From the NCBI RefSeq assembly GCF_052857255.1, contig NC_135505.1, forward strand, positions 48,917,507-48,981,506: a DNA stretch of 64,000 nt. Direction: 5' to 3'. Positions 10,820 through 22,856 of this stretch are shown piece after piece (position 1 is the stretch's first letter; every line of letters begins with the position of its first letter). The position numbers and the translations under genes are program-made. The notes under the pieces are model-generated. The model did no database searches. It saw only the letters and a program-made list of their open reading frames with translations, and had not been told where the DNA came from. Source of the stretch: Amblyomma americanum (taxonomy: Eukaryota; Arthropoda; Arachnida; Ixodida; Ixodidae).

Positions 10820-13800
10820 GAGCAGTGGATGATGAGGTGGTGGTGGTTTTGAGTGGCCAACGAGGCATGCCCTGTTGTGCGTTGCAAGTTAAATGGTTGT
10901 TGCATGGAATTGTTGATAGATACGGGGTCAAAGGTGACATTGCTTAAGGAGAGCAGTTTTAACACGCTTCGAAGGAAGGGGGACCGCGAGGTGTTGGAAG
11001 CGTCTGGTGGTGTGGCAACGAAATTTGTAGGCATAACGGGGGATCCTCTTGGCATAAGTGGACTCTACCGGTTACACTTCTCTCTCGGCGGAATTGCATT
11101 GGAGCACCCCTGCTACGTATGCCCGGACACGGTGTCTCTGCCAAACGGAGTGTCAGGTATATTAGGGCAGGATTTTTTGAGAAAAGGGAAGGTAGTAGTC
11201 TCATTCTCTGAGGAAGAGGTTAATGCGGGCGGCTCAAAAGTTCCGTTTTTGAACAGGAGAGGGGCTGAGATTCGCATTACCGATATTGACACCCGTCAAA
11301 CAGTGGGATCATTGGAGAAGGTATATTCGCGGGTTGCCGTCAGGCTGGTCGATGAGGCGGTCGTCCTTCCTTGGTCGGAGCACATTTTGTACGCGTGTGT
11401 GCCTTCAGATGTAGAGAGCGGCGCCGTGGGAGTGCTTGAGCAGCTCGACTCTCTCAGCAATGGCCTGAAGGCAGCCGCGTGCCTCGTGACAGTTAATGAC
11501 GCCCACAGAGTGCCCCTACGGGCGGTTAACTGTAGCCAGCAGCCACTGAGCCTTCCCAAGAACAAAACATTGGCTTTCTTCACCTCTGCGATAGAGAAAC
11601 GTGAGCCCACCGATACGGTACTCGCAACTGTAGAGCATGCTAGTCCTTCGGCTGCTCCAAAGGCGTCGTTCGATCTTTCTCACGTAAAATCCAGGGAGAG
11701 GGAGGCTCTGGCTGGTTTGCTGAACGACTACTCGGAGGTATTCGCCGCGTCGAACCTGGATTTTGGCTGCTGTGGCGTTATAAAGCACAGGATAGAAACC
11801 GGCACTTCATCGCCCGTTTACCAGCGTGCGTACAGGATTCCTTACTCCCAACGTGAGGAGATGGAGCGGCAGGTGCAGGACCTGATTGATCGCGGCATTG
11901 TAGAACACTCAGTCACCCTGAGGAGCGCCAGCACTATTGGTGGAAAAGCCAGATGGCTCGTATCGATTGGTAGTGGACTACCGCAAACTAAATGCCGTAA
12001 CTCGCATCGATCCATACCCCATCCCCAATATACAGGAGACGCTTTCTCAGCTGGGCTCTGCCACGTACTTCACGGTAGTGGACATGGCGGCGGGATTCTG
12101 GCAGATAGCAATGGATCCGGCAGATGCCGAGAAAACGGCATTCAACACGCCCTCAGGGCACTATGAATGGAAAAGAATGCCGATGGGTCTGGCCAACAGC
12201 CCTGCTGTCTGGCAGAGAACCGCTGATGTTATCCTGGCAGGTCTTCTGGGGAGGCTGTGCTTCGTGCATATGGATGACATAATCATATACAGTGACAGTT
12301 TTGAGAACCGTTTGCGCGATATTGAGCAGGTTTTGGTGCGACTAAGAGGAGCGGGTCTCAAGCTGAAGCCCTCTAAGTGCCAATTCCTCAAAAACGAGGT
12401 GAAATACCTCGGGCACGTTGTTTCAGCTGACGGCGTGCGACCGGACCCCGAGAAACTAATGTGTGTCTCCGATTTTCCATCCCCGACTAGCGTCCGCCAG
12501 GTCCGGCAGTTTCTCGGCCTTATCGGTTACTACCGAAGGCACATAGAGGAGTTCGCCAAGCTCGCTAAGCCGCTCACCGCCTTCACAGCCAAAGATGTCG
12601 CCTTTCGCTGGGACGAAAACGCGGAGGATGCTTTTGGGGCCCTGAAAAGGAAGCTAATGAGTGCACCGCTGTTGCGCCACCCGGATTTTAATTTGCCCTT
12701 CGTTATGGCCACAGATGCGTCAAAGTTCGCAGTTGGTGCCGTGCTATGTCAGGTTATCGAGGGCAAAGAACATCCCGTTGCTTTTTCTAGCCGACAGCTG
12801 AACCCCACAGAGCAAAAGTGCGGAGCTACGGAAAGGGAGTGCCTCGCCGTTGTCTGGGCAGTAAAGCACTTCAGATGCTACCTTTATGGCCGCAAATTCA
12901 AGCTAGTCACAGACTGCCATCCTCTGAAATGGGTGATGAGTGTCAGGGACCCTAGCTCGCGACTCGCTAGATGGAATCTACACCTGCAGGAATACTGCTT
13001 TGAAGTGGAGCACAAGTCAGGAAAGACACATCTGAATGCTGATGCACTCAGCCGCACAGCTGCCGTGGCAGCTATAGATGAGTTTGTCCCCATAGTCGAC
13101 CCCGCCGAATTACGCACAGAGCAGTGCAAAGATCCTGACCTGAAGCGAATAATCGAAAGCTTAGAGGGCGCACCGTCTTACCCCGAACAGCTAGGTTATT
13201 TCATTGGCAAAGACGGCACCCTGTGTCGGCGCACGAGGCCAACCAGGAAAGGGAGACCAGAGAAAACCGCTTGAGAGAGAGTCGTCATTCCTCGGTCGTG
13301 GACAGAAAGGGTTCTTCGCGCGTTTCACGATGCGCCATGCGCCGGTGATTTTGGCGTAGCGAAGACACGCAGGCGTGTGGAGCGTTTGTACTTTTGGAGT
13401 GGCATGCGACAGGATGTTAGAGACTACTGTGCGAAGTGACATTCCTGTCTCGAAAGAAAAACACCCAAGGGACGAAGACCAGCTCCAATTCAGCCGTTCC
13501 CTGAGGTTTCGGCTCCCTTCGAGCGGACAGGTATGGACATAATGGGCCCATTGCCCACGACCACTTCCGGAAACAGGTACATTTTAGTATTTGTCGATCA
13601 CCTTTCAAAATACGCGGAAGCGGTAGCACTCCCAGATCAGAAGGCAGACACGGTTGCAAGAGCATTTGTCGAACAGATCGTGCTCCGACATGGACCCCCG
13701 AGGGTTGCAGCTAATGAGGAGAGTTTGCGAGCTGCTTAAGATCGCTAAGAAGCAGACAACACCGTACCATCCGGCTTGCAACGGCGCGGTGGAGCGACTG

Positions 13801-14640
13801 AACCAAACCGTGGCCGGGTTCCTGTCGCATTTTGTTTCGCGCGACCAGCGGGACTGGGACCTGTGGCTCCCGTATGCAATGTTTGCCTACAATTCCGCAG
13901 CACACGAGAGCACGGGCGAATCGCCATTCTTTCTTCTCTACGGCCGAGACCCGGACCAGCCTAGTGAAGTGCCAGAGGGCCCCCGTCGTGTCCCATACGC
14001 TTCACTGGACGACTATAAGGTTGAGCTAGAATCGCGCTTGCAAGTGGCGAGGGACATCGCAAAGGAGGCCTTAAAGAAAGCGGCGAAGCGCAGGAAGGAG
14101 GTGCACGATCGCAGTGCAAGAGACGCGCCGTTTAATGTGGGGGACAGCGTGTACATTGAAAACTGCCAAAGGCAGATTGGGCTAGCTCGTAAGTTCCAGA
14201 CGAAGTGGAGAGGACCGTGCGAGGTTGTCGAGAAGCTTTCTCCGGTAATCTTCAGAGTCCGAGACGTGAACCGGCGCTTGATAAGGATACACGCAAATCG
14301 CCTCAAGTCGGCACCGGTTCAGTATTCACGAAATGAGGAAAGGGAAAGCGCGGATTTTGATGGGGACAGAAGTGAAGCGGAGCGCGCAGATAGTTCGCAA
14401 GAAACGCCCTCTCCTGCATTTGTTCGGCAGGCGCCAGAGGTGACGGCCGGAATGCCACCGGATTTACTTCATGCATTGCTAGAAGAAGAAGCGCGCCAGG
14501 TTGCCGCGCAGATAACGCCAGGAGAGGCTCCTGCCACGAGCCCTCGCGAGTCTCAAAGCAGACAAAGGGTCACAGACTTACTTGGTATGACTCATGAAAG
14601 CCGATATCCGCTGCGAAATCGGAAAGCTAAGTCGGACTAA
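10783..14640 (+). pseudogene. pol: pol of element B, multiply disrupted
   Basis: Same domain order as A: protease, reverse transcriptase, RNase H, integrase. Breaks read directly against A are: a 1-nt insertion near 10847; a 2-nt deletion near 11911 at the start of reverse transcriptase; TGA at 13272-13274 (Trp in A); TGA at 13437-13439 (Cys in A, in the integrase zinc region); and a deletion of about 32 nt near 13703 that removes the second catalytic Asp of integrase and shifts frame. Active-site changes are Tyr to His in the YMDD motif (12267-12278) and His to Asp at 13347-13349 in the integrase zinc site. The copy is dead for transposition in cis. Confidence 0.92.
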
Positions 14641-15110
14641 TGGCGTAAACAGAGCGGAGTTGTGAACTGGTTAGAATTGTGTAATGCCGCAGCCCATAAC
14701 ATTGCTATGTGCTTATGTGTTAAGATATCGGAGTTGGTAGTTAAACCTTTCTGTCATTAAGTAACACCTTCACAGGAGAGCACGCGGAGCGCATGCAGAA
14801 CCTGCCCTACTTCCTTTCGTTATCTATATTTTTGTCTGTGCCGTGATCATGCTCGAAGTGGGAGCTCCTTTATAAGTTTGGACTAGAAAGGAGAGGCTTG
14901 GGTGCTGAGTTTCATGTTTATCTGTAAAAGAAGATCAGTGCTGCCCCTGGAGACGCCAGTTATGACAGCTGAGGCATATGGTTTTGTGCAGTGGTGTTGA
15001 GTGCAGCGAAAATTGTTTTGTCGGACGCACTGTACGAGGCGATTCAGAAAGCGAAGGGGAGCTGCATGGACTCAAATGTTCGGAGAACATTCTTCTGGAG
15101 GGTGAGCGAG
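14641..15110 (+). other. 3' untranslated region of element B
   Basis: Corresponds to 6065-6557 of A, with a 28-bp deletion near 14873. It ends in the same purine-rich GGAGGGTGAGCGAG just before the LTR. Confidence 0.6.
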
Positions 15111-16201
15111 TGTGACGTTCCTTGTGTGTGCTACGAGGGTCCGCGTTCGACGGCGCGGCGTAGACGAAGCCCTCAGTGGCGGCGAAAGCACTCAAGGGAA
15201 AACAATTCAGCTGGAAGAGAGGAGATCGGCGACAGCCGGTCTCGTTTTGGAAGCAGCCAGCAGACAAGTTTCTACTGTATATGGCTGCAAGCAACTTGAG
15301 TGGGATTGCTTTCGGGCCTGCCGCCATGGACCGCACGGAAAAGACCCTGGTGACAGCGGCATCATCAATTACCGAGCCATACTCGTTGAGAGTGAACGAC
15401 CAAAACGAAGGGGTTTAAGCACAACCGGATCCCCTTTCCATAGTGTCGGCACGTGTCGAACGCCGCCGCCGCCGCCGCCGCGGGGAGACGGGCGTTATCT
15501 TCCCCAATTGCCGTAACCATGCCGGGGACAAAGGGCCTCGTTTCGGCGGGCCTGGCCCCGTGACAAGACGGCGGACATCATCACCAACCCTCCCGAGCAC
15601 ATCCCAGGACAAGGGACCACTTTCCCGGCCTTTTAGTGACCTCGCGTTCCGGCCTTTAGTGGCGAGTGTCATTTGATGGAGAACGGAGGTCGGTGACCCG
15701 CGGGAACCGTCAGCGGGCTATAGCCCGTCTACCACAGCCGACGCTACCTCGACGACAACCTTCTTTCCCTCGGACTCAACACGTGACGGGGGCGAGACCA
15801 TAAGTGCGGTGGTGTGTTTGTGCGCCCAAGTGAAAGCCCTAGGCCCCTCCCACTCCGGCGTGGGCGTCCTCACCCTAGGGAATGCGGGGATAAGAGGATA
15901 TAAAAATCGACAAGGAGTACGGAAGCGAGGACGCTCAGGACGACATCGTTCGCCAAGAGGGCCTTCAGCGTCGAAGCCCGACGGCGTGCAGCTTCTGCCA
16001 GCAACCGTTCGAGCTCAACTCCGGAGCCTCTCCATCGTCCCCATGAAGTCGTCGGCACGTAAGCTCGGACGCCCCAGCCTCTGATGTATAATCATAATCA
16101 TGTATAATTATTGAATATATCTGTTTGTTTAAACTGAGCCATACGGCGTCTCTTTGCCTCTCCGTCCCGTGTGGACCTGCGCATTATGGGGGGTCGTCAC
16201 A
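15111..16201 (+). repeat. 3' LTR of element B
   Basis: 1091 bp with ends TGTGACG and CGTCACA and TATA box at 15899-15906. It differs from the 5' LTR of B at roughly 30 positions, a moderate age if both were identical at insertion. Confidence 0.92.
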
Positions 16202-16604
16202 ATGCAATTGTGGACATGTCTTGCGTTTTTAAATTTTTAGCAGAAGCTGGTTTTCTAAAGAATATGTTAATCATGACACAGTATTTCGCCTGATACACCT
16301 CAGCAATTTCTCATTCCTGAGAAAAAGGGTGAGGGCTGTATTTGATTGGTTGGAAGCCTCAAGATCCTTGCCTTGATAAGGATGGCAGCTGAGTTGACAT
16401 GACTCTCTTTAAATGTTCTTAATAGTACCCATTTGTAGTATCTTTTTCTTTCATCATCACGAGGTAATTTTAACTATTTAAGCGCTCTGCACCATCGACG
16501 ATTTTCACATTTCTATAAAATCAAGAAATTTCTGCTATACCTCGAGCTTGGCGCATGATGGCCTTAGTTGCCTATGCGCCATAAAACCCAACACACCACA
16601 ACAC
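16202..16604 (+). mobile_element. LINE ORF2 C-terminus and 3' UTR, 3' of element B
   Basis: Continuation of the LINE interrupted at 8599: translation gives VFKFLAEAGFLKNM, the usual end of this ORF2. The 3' UTR follows and ends with an inverted-repeat motif, GGCGCAT near 16550 and ATGCGCC near 16574, followed by ATAAAA. The second LINE remnant at 17781 ends with the same motif. Confidence 0.7.
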
Positions 16605-16998
16605 TATTCCGGAGCCCTCCACTACGACACCTCTTTCTTCCTTTCTTCCTTTCTTCATTCACTCCCTCCTTTATCCCTTCCCTTACGGCGCGGTTCAGGT
16701 GTCCATCGATATATGAGACAGATACTGCGCCATTTCCTTTCGCCAAAAAACCAATTAAAGAAAACCGGCGGCTACGTTTTCATGGAGCGCCCTTGTGATG
16801 TGCGATGTCAGTGCACGTTAAAGATCCTGAGGTGATCGAAATTATTCCGGAGCCCTCCGCTACGGCACCTCTCCTTCTTTTCTTCTTTCATTCCCTCCTT
16901 TATCCCTTCAATTACGGCGCGGTTCAGGTGTCCAACGATATGTGAGACAGATACTGCGCCATTTCCTTTCCCCAAAAACCAATTAGTATTGTTATTAC
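16605..16998 (+). repeat. Two 5'-truncated Ruka-like SINE pieces
   Basis: 16605-16757 starts inside the SINE body (ATTCCGGAGCCCTCC) and ends at CCAATTA. 16763-16998 starts just after the tRNA head (GGCGGCTACGTTTTC) and ends in a short ATT-type tail. Both match the full-length copies at 38035 and 39571. Open frames here are composition artefacts. Confidence 0.75.
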
Positions 16999-17780
16999 AA
17001 AAATTCTTCATGGAACTAGCCAGGACAGTCACCTTATTGCTGCAGGAACCTGCGCTGAAATTGATAGAGCAAGACCGATCTGTGATGCAAGCAAGATGCG
17101 GTGGAGCTGTTGTTCAAAGGCGTTCGAATGTGTTCAAAGGCGATGGATATTTAAAACACCGCGATACATGCACGCAGGAGTCGCCGCCGGCTATAGTTTA
17201 ACGGACGGGAGCAGCACCCATCGAAATAAACAAAAACCAATAATAAACCGTCCAAGCTAGATAGCCGAGATAGCGCTACATGAAAAAGGAGTTCGCAACG
17301 ACTTGATAAGCGAACGAAAGCGAACCGCGTGGCGTATATTTGGCGCCGGCGGAGACGATAAGCTTGAGGGCCCGGACGCCTGCAGTTACAAATATCGTGA
17401 CGCTGTTTACAGCGAGGATTCGCGGATGTGCGCAGCACGGTAAGAGTGATCTTGACTGAAGGTACGCTAGGTCCTTCGGATATGAAACCATTGACCGGGT
17501 GAAAATGGGAGCGGGGATGACAATTCGTTCTGACCACCCCAGAGCATTCCCGATTGAAAATTGTTTTTCTGCAGAAAATAATTTGTACCGCCTGCATGGT
17601 ACAATTTTCCCGCAGTCTGCGGGCTCACTCATGCACAGTTCTATAAAAACTCACCTCTATATCATGCAAAAATATCTCAGAGGAGGTGAAAAAACAGCTA
17701 CACTTCATTTCATACAGATGTTTCGAAAACTGCAGTTTACGTCGGAAGCAGAGTAGTGGAAGGAACTGGCAACAAAGTAC
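16999..17780. other. No recognisable gene
   Basis: Mixed composition with a GC-richer part at about 17170-17460. The longest frames (118-148 codons, reverse strand) show no domain or codon pattern that I recognise. Confidence 0.4.
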
Positions 17781-18604
17781 ACTTCCTCGGTGTGCATCAA
17801 CATTTACAGGCACAATGTTACGCTGTCTTGGTCACTGTAGAGGAAATGGTAAATGAGAGCATCGGAAACAGTATAACATGCACTGGTAAAATCAGCATGC
17901 TGACACAATTAGTCTTAGACAATGGAGTGATACCACAACTTTGCTTTTCAAAAAATATGTATAATTCTGCTGGGTCCAATCTCACGTTAGAATTGGTGAC
18001 AACGGGAGAGCGCAAATGCGCGCTGCTCAAGCGCGCAAGAAGAAAGTCAAGAGAGTAAAGATTCCTTTGAGACACTGCATGAAGTTACCACACAGAAAAC
18101 GAGGTGGTAAATGACAGTCTGCATCGAAAAACCCTGTAAATAATAATCTACGCCTGATAAGTCACATCTCGGGAGAATAGCAGCTGTGCACTCATGAAGA
18201 GCGTTTCATCGAAGTGATATTATGTCGTCTTCGCGTTGAACATACACAACCTAAAAGAATTTTTTTTTTACAAATGAAGCAAGCCAAACGTACCTGTGAA
18301 GCATGCGGAGAAATGGTGACGTTAAGCCACGTTTAAGAACGAGCTGAAAACGTCAATAACTAGGAGGAAAGCATTTTATTCCATTTTCTAATAAACACAC
18401 TCCATTCCTTAACAGATTATTCTTAGGTTAAACACAATTGTAAATTTTTCTTCGGTCGCTGAATTTCTGAAGGAACGAAATGTTGAAACAAACTCCATGT
18501 TTGTATATTTTCCGTTGCTTTGCCGAACTGATACTTTTAGCCCCCAGTTTTGACGCATGATAACCTTCACCGCTCATGCGCCATAAAATCGAACAAAACG
18601 CAAC
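17781..18604 (+). mobile_element. Second remnant of the RNase H-bearing LINE
   Basis: Homologous to the LINE around element B: AQCYAVLVTVEE, then GERKCALLKRARRK aligned with GNERADLCAAQA, a residual CEACGEMVTLSHV zinc-region motif near 18297-18335, and the same 3' motif (GCATGATAACCTT then CTCATGCGCC and ATAAAA, 18555-18590). Many stops and shifts make it an old dead copy. Confidence 0.65.
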
Positions 18605-19843
18605 GGACTGAGGACAACGCAGCTAACCATGGAAACGATATGGTGAGTGTAAGGTTAAGACAGCAAGAGAGGCAACAAACGCGATTTATTGGTATCCTAT
18701 TTTAAATTAGGAAGAGGAAATGGGCATAAAATTTTCATTGCAGATAATCTTTGGTCGCTTAGTGTTACGTAGTGGATCTCTAGTGAAAGAAAATGCAGGA
18801 GTTTGCAACAGGGGTGTCAGGTGGACTGATTGCTTTGAACATTCCTGGAGATGGGATAGCCACAGCACGCACATGGTATTGAGTTATTGAAAGTCAGCGG
18901 GACAGACTTTCACCCTGTACTGTATGGGCGTCTTCGGGTTGGGAACTGTTTTGTCCTCAAGAACGTGTTTTCATATCACGTGCCATACTGCCAAACCGAC
19001 CTAGTGCCGCCTTCTGTTTTGCTTTTGCCTATGCAAAGTGTGTTGCATGTAAACGGAACATTGCGCAATGTTAAAATCGTCATTGCGTACACTCTGTTGC
19101 AACGTGTATGACAGGGTGGCTAACTGGACATTATGTGCAATATGTAAAATTACGCCAGTTAAACAGCACTGATTTATTGTTACGTGAAAAAGAAGGGCTC
19201 GAGCTGCCACGGGTACTTCTTGAAGAAAGGTTTGTGCTACTTTCCGGCGATGAAGGACATGAATCGTGCACCAACGCCCGTTCATCACCTGTGACCCTCC
19301 TCTTCCCACTCTGAGCCTGTAACACGGCACAATAGATCTTTTTGTCCCGGAGACAATGCTTGGCATATTCTCTTCAATGACTCGCTCGTATCTCGCGTAG
19401 TGCTTCGTTCAGACGAGACGACTGAAGAGAACTTTATCTTGGACTGAAGTATCACCTTTAGTGTCGCTCGCCAGCTCTCCCTGTATGACCTCAAAAGGTT
19501 AGGTTTCGAAGCTGAAACTTCTTGTTTTCTGGTTTTATAAGAAACGCGGGAAAAGCACATTCCTGCGAAAAGATTGCATATTTTCTTTAAGAATAGCTCC
19601 TCAGACCTCTCTAATTATCCCAATAGTTCCATTTATTGGGGACAGATAGTGTGGGGAAGAGATCAATTTTACCAAGCTGACTTTTTTTTATTTATTTGCA
19701 GGAATTTTAATCTGTAGGCAGTCCATTCATTATCTACAGATAAAATAATATGTGCGCGCACGGTGTCCCAACCATTTTTAAGGATTAATGAAGAGTTACG
19801 CCATTATCAGGTTGTATCACTTTTGATCTTCGTCGCCATGCAG
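18605..19843. other. No recognisable gene; probably intron or upstream DNA of the esterase
   Basis: AT-rich, with short frames on both strands and no domain recognised. I looked for upstream esterase exons and found none that I could support. Confidence 0.35.
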
Positions 19844-21060
19844 GTGGAAAGCGCCGTGCTTGGGATGCACGGCGTCACGTACGCCGAGGACTGTCTGCGG
19901 CTGAACGTGTGGGTCCCCGATCGCGTCGTGCATCTCGACACCGGTCGGCCAGTGCTCGTGTGGATTCACGGCGGAGGCTTCAACTTCGGCAGCGCCACTC
20001 AGGCGAACTACAGCGGCGCCACGATCTCCGCCATGGCTGACTTGCTGGTCGTTTCGATGAACTACCGCCTCGGCATTTTGGGCTTCATGAGCGCCGACTC
20101 CCCCGAGGCTCCGGGCAACGTGGGCCTGCTGGACCAGCTCATGGCCCTGCAGTGGGTACAGCGCAACATTGCGTTCTTCGGTGGCGACCCTCAGCGAGTC
20201 ACCTTGTTCGGAGAGAGCGCGGGCGCGGCGAGTGCGCACGCCCACGTCCTCTCCCCGATGAGCGAGGGTCTCTTCAGGAGAGCGGTGCTGATGAGCGGCA
20301 GCATGTCCAGCATAGACATATGGGACATGGTCCACGAAAGCATGGCCAAGGGCAGCAAAGTGGCCGACATTGTGGGCTGCTCCAAAGGCGGCAGTATCGA
20401 TCTCTCGTCTAACCCAGACGAAATCGTAGACTGCTTCAGGGGCAAGTCTGCTGACGAGCTGGTTAGGGCTGCCGCCGAAAGCGTGGCACCGAGGTTGCTC
20501 GCATTTTTACCCACATATCATGACTCATTCTTGCCCAAGATGCCACTGGCCGCCCTGAAACGAGGATTTTTTGGCTCCGTCGACATCATAGCGGGCGTCA
20601 CTTTGGACGAAGCTGCTTTCCCGTTCCTGGCTTCGGCGAAACCGGAGCTCTTGGCGGAAGACCTGGAGGTGTCAGAAAGTCTCATCGACACTCTCAACGC
20701 CATCTTGTCAGCGTGGCAGAAGGTGGATACGCCACACATATTGGATAACTACACGGCTGACGTTTCGAAGGACGACGGCAACGCTCTGAGGCGGCTGTAC
20801 CTCGACTACCTGTCGGACTGGATGTTCAACTGCCCGCTTCGGCTCCTCGCAGAAAAGCACAGCGACAGGGGCAGCAACGTTTTCGCGTACGTGTTCGGCC
20901 ACAAGTTGCCGACAGCGCCGTTCCCCAGCTGGACGGGCGCGCCCCACATCTCCGACTTGGCGTTCGCCTTCGGCCATTTGTACGCCCAGCAGCCTGACAC
21001 ACCAGACGGCAGCATGAGCGAGGCCTTCGTACGCATCCTGGCCACCTTTGCCGAAAGCGG
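19844..21060 (+). CDS. Carboxylesterase / cholinesterase-family protein, internal exon
   Basis: A 1217-bp open exon encoding about 405 residues of an alpha/beta-hydrolase of the type B carboxylesterase family (acetylcholinesterase, neuroligin and detoxifying esterase relatives), usually secreted or membrane-anchored. Motifs in exon numbering: EDCLRLNVW at 15-23 (family Cys17), oxyanion-hole HGGGF at 41-45, nucleophile GESAG with Ser125 (codon 20216), acidic residue in GVTLDEA (Glu256), and GAPHISDLAFAFG with His368. The triad is complete, so hydrolase activity is plausible and a catalytically dead neuroligin is unlikely. The left edge is a pyrimidine-rich tract ending ATGCAG; the right edge is GG/GTGGGT. 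Reading past 21060 loses the family pattern. N-terminal signal and C-terminal exons were not found. It is far GC-richer than its surroundings. Confidence 0.85.
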
Positions 21061-22261
21061 GTGGGTCCCAGCCCTGGCGCTTCGGTTTCGTTTCCCATTT
21101 GTTACGTGCGGTGATTGAGAGTGTGCTGTCTAGCTGCACTTGCCGGCAAACGCACGCAGTAATGTAAAACGCAGTTCACGCATTGATTCGACTGTGACCA
21201 TTTGCTCATTATGTTAATTGCAACTGCTTTTTGAACGGATAGGGCACTGTTTGTGCAGGTCTCCTCAGATGGGGACTGGCGCAAACACAACTTGTAGCAA
21301 CCTGTGTGGGGTCAGGTTTGTACGGTGCATGTGCCGTTTTCTTCCTCATTTGACCTTTATCGAAGCGGGGCAAATATGGGACCGCTCCGTGGTGCTCAAT
21401 GAGCTAGGCGGAGCTAATGTTATCTACCAGAAGACTCAAAATCCGATCATCGGCGCCCTTATCTCAGGTATACGGATTAGGAGGAAAACAGATGGGAAGT
21501 TAATATTTCTTGTGACAAAGCTAGGGACTGGTGCTTTTAAGAGTTTTAAGACACGCGAGTGGCCTGCCATCTCCGATGGCAGCCTCAAAGCGCGACGTAG
21601 GGGTGCTTTAGGGAACTAAATAGCGTGCTGTGGTGGAATCGCCACATGCTGCCCTCGACAGACTTATATCTCGCAAACTGGGGCTATAATGTGCACCTCG
21701 AACAAATTCTGCTTGAGATTCAAAAGAAACAAGCTATGGTCTGTCATGGTTACTGATCCGTATCAATACGCAATGGTTCCATCGGAACAGAGGAAGCGGA
21801 TGGGGCGTGCTGCTGCTGGCATTCTCGGAAGTGTCAGAGCCCTGCGCTCGCGAAGCCTGAACTGATGGCTCAGTCACGATACTATCGTGCGGTCGGATAC
21901 AGCTGAAATCTGCTGTGAAGCTCCGGCCACATTCAAAGAAGCTAATCGCAAGACGAAATAATCTCACGAATTTTGACGCTCCGACCTTGGAAGTTTCGGG
22001 TTGGCTATGCGAGCGGAAAAATATGGCTTCCTATTGTTCTCGGCTTTAGCGAGACGACATGCACGGCTCAAGGTAGATATCGGGAGCTGTTTTATTTGGT
22101 CGTACGTGGTTTCTTGGCGTCGTTCATGGGTGCCATCTTCAGTGCAACGAGGTGGACTTTAACATATCTGCCAGCGCATCTAAATGTGATGCGTAGGGTC
22201 ACTAGTGAACAATGGAGAACTTGTACTTTTTCAAGGCCAAACTCCACCAACCCTTGCATAA
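21061..22261. other. Probable intron of the esterase; nothing recognised
   Basis: Begins with a plausible splice donor (GTGGGT). The frame 21218-21619 (133 codons) has no recognisable domain. I found no convincing C-terminal esterase exon. Confidence 0.35.
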
Positions 22262-22425
22262 AGCCTGACTATGGACCCTTCCACTACGGAGCCTTTGTCT
22301 TCCTGTTTTAATTTTCACTCTTTTATTCATACCTTATGATGTCGTTAAGGTGTTCGCCAATAGTGAGACAGTCATTGGCCTTGCCTTTGTTGATAGCCAA
22401 TTATTACTATTGCTTAGTCGTATGT
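22262..22425 (+). repeat. Degenerate Ruka-like SINE 3' body
   Basis: Aligns with the SINE tail: CCTTCCACTACGGAGCC, then GGTGTTCGCCAATAGTGAGACAG, then CCAATTATTACTATT. The tRNA head is missing. Confidence 0.6.
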
Positions 22426-22692
22426 ATTATTTCATATATCGACAAAAATTAGGTTGTTTGGTTAGTTGGTTTCAAGAATGTTTTGTGGTTACTTTCTGTG
22501 AACTGTGATGGCAGTTTAAGTAGTTATTGAGCTGTATGCCTTGCAAGGGACCGCAAGCCTAAAAGTCACCAACACCAATACCACCAGCTTGCATGTCCTG
22601 TACTATTTTGCAGCTATAGATATAGGAATATGGACCAGAGATTACATGGCTCACAATGTATAATATGACATTCGAGCCGGCAAAACCGATTT

Positions 22693-22856
22693 TCTACAGC
22701 CGTGCGCATACGCCGTGTCAAGTGGGACGAAGATGAAGAAGGAACGCCTACCGAAACGGAGCGGCGAAAGACTGATTGTACAATTCAACTGAGCAAGTTC
22801 CACTCGGCCAGCTGTAGCTACCGCGTGATTGCAGGTTTAACCAGAGCTAAACCAGC
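22693..22856 (+). repeat. Dispersed repeat with conserved short frame, copy 1
   Basis: About 155 bp, closely similar to 52217-52369. Both copies keep an open frame giving RRVKWDEDEEGTP and then GLTRAK. Class unknown. Confidence 0.6.

Larger units (their letters stand above)
8600..16201 (+). mobile_element. Ty3/Gypsy LTR retrotransposon, element B
   Basis: A full-length but decayed relative of A. Both LTRs are 1091 bp (8600-9690 and 15111-16201) and differ at about 30 positions by eye. The 3' copy has matching TGTGACG/CGTCACA ends. Gag and Pol carry at least seven disabling changes. It is inserted in the LINE at 7872-8599/16202-16604. Flanking 5-mers AAGGC (8595-8599) and AATGC (from 16201) may be an imperfect target duplication, depending on where the LTR end is drawn. 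Confidence 0.93.

Noticed and set aside
17151..17632. Overlapping 118- and 148-codon reverse-strand frames
   Set aside because: Two different frames over the same DNA, neither with a recognisable family.
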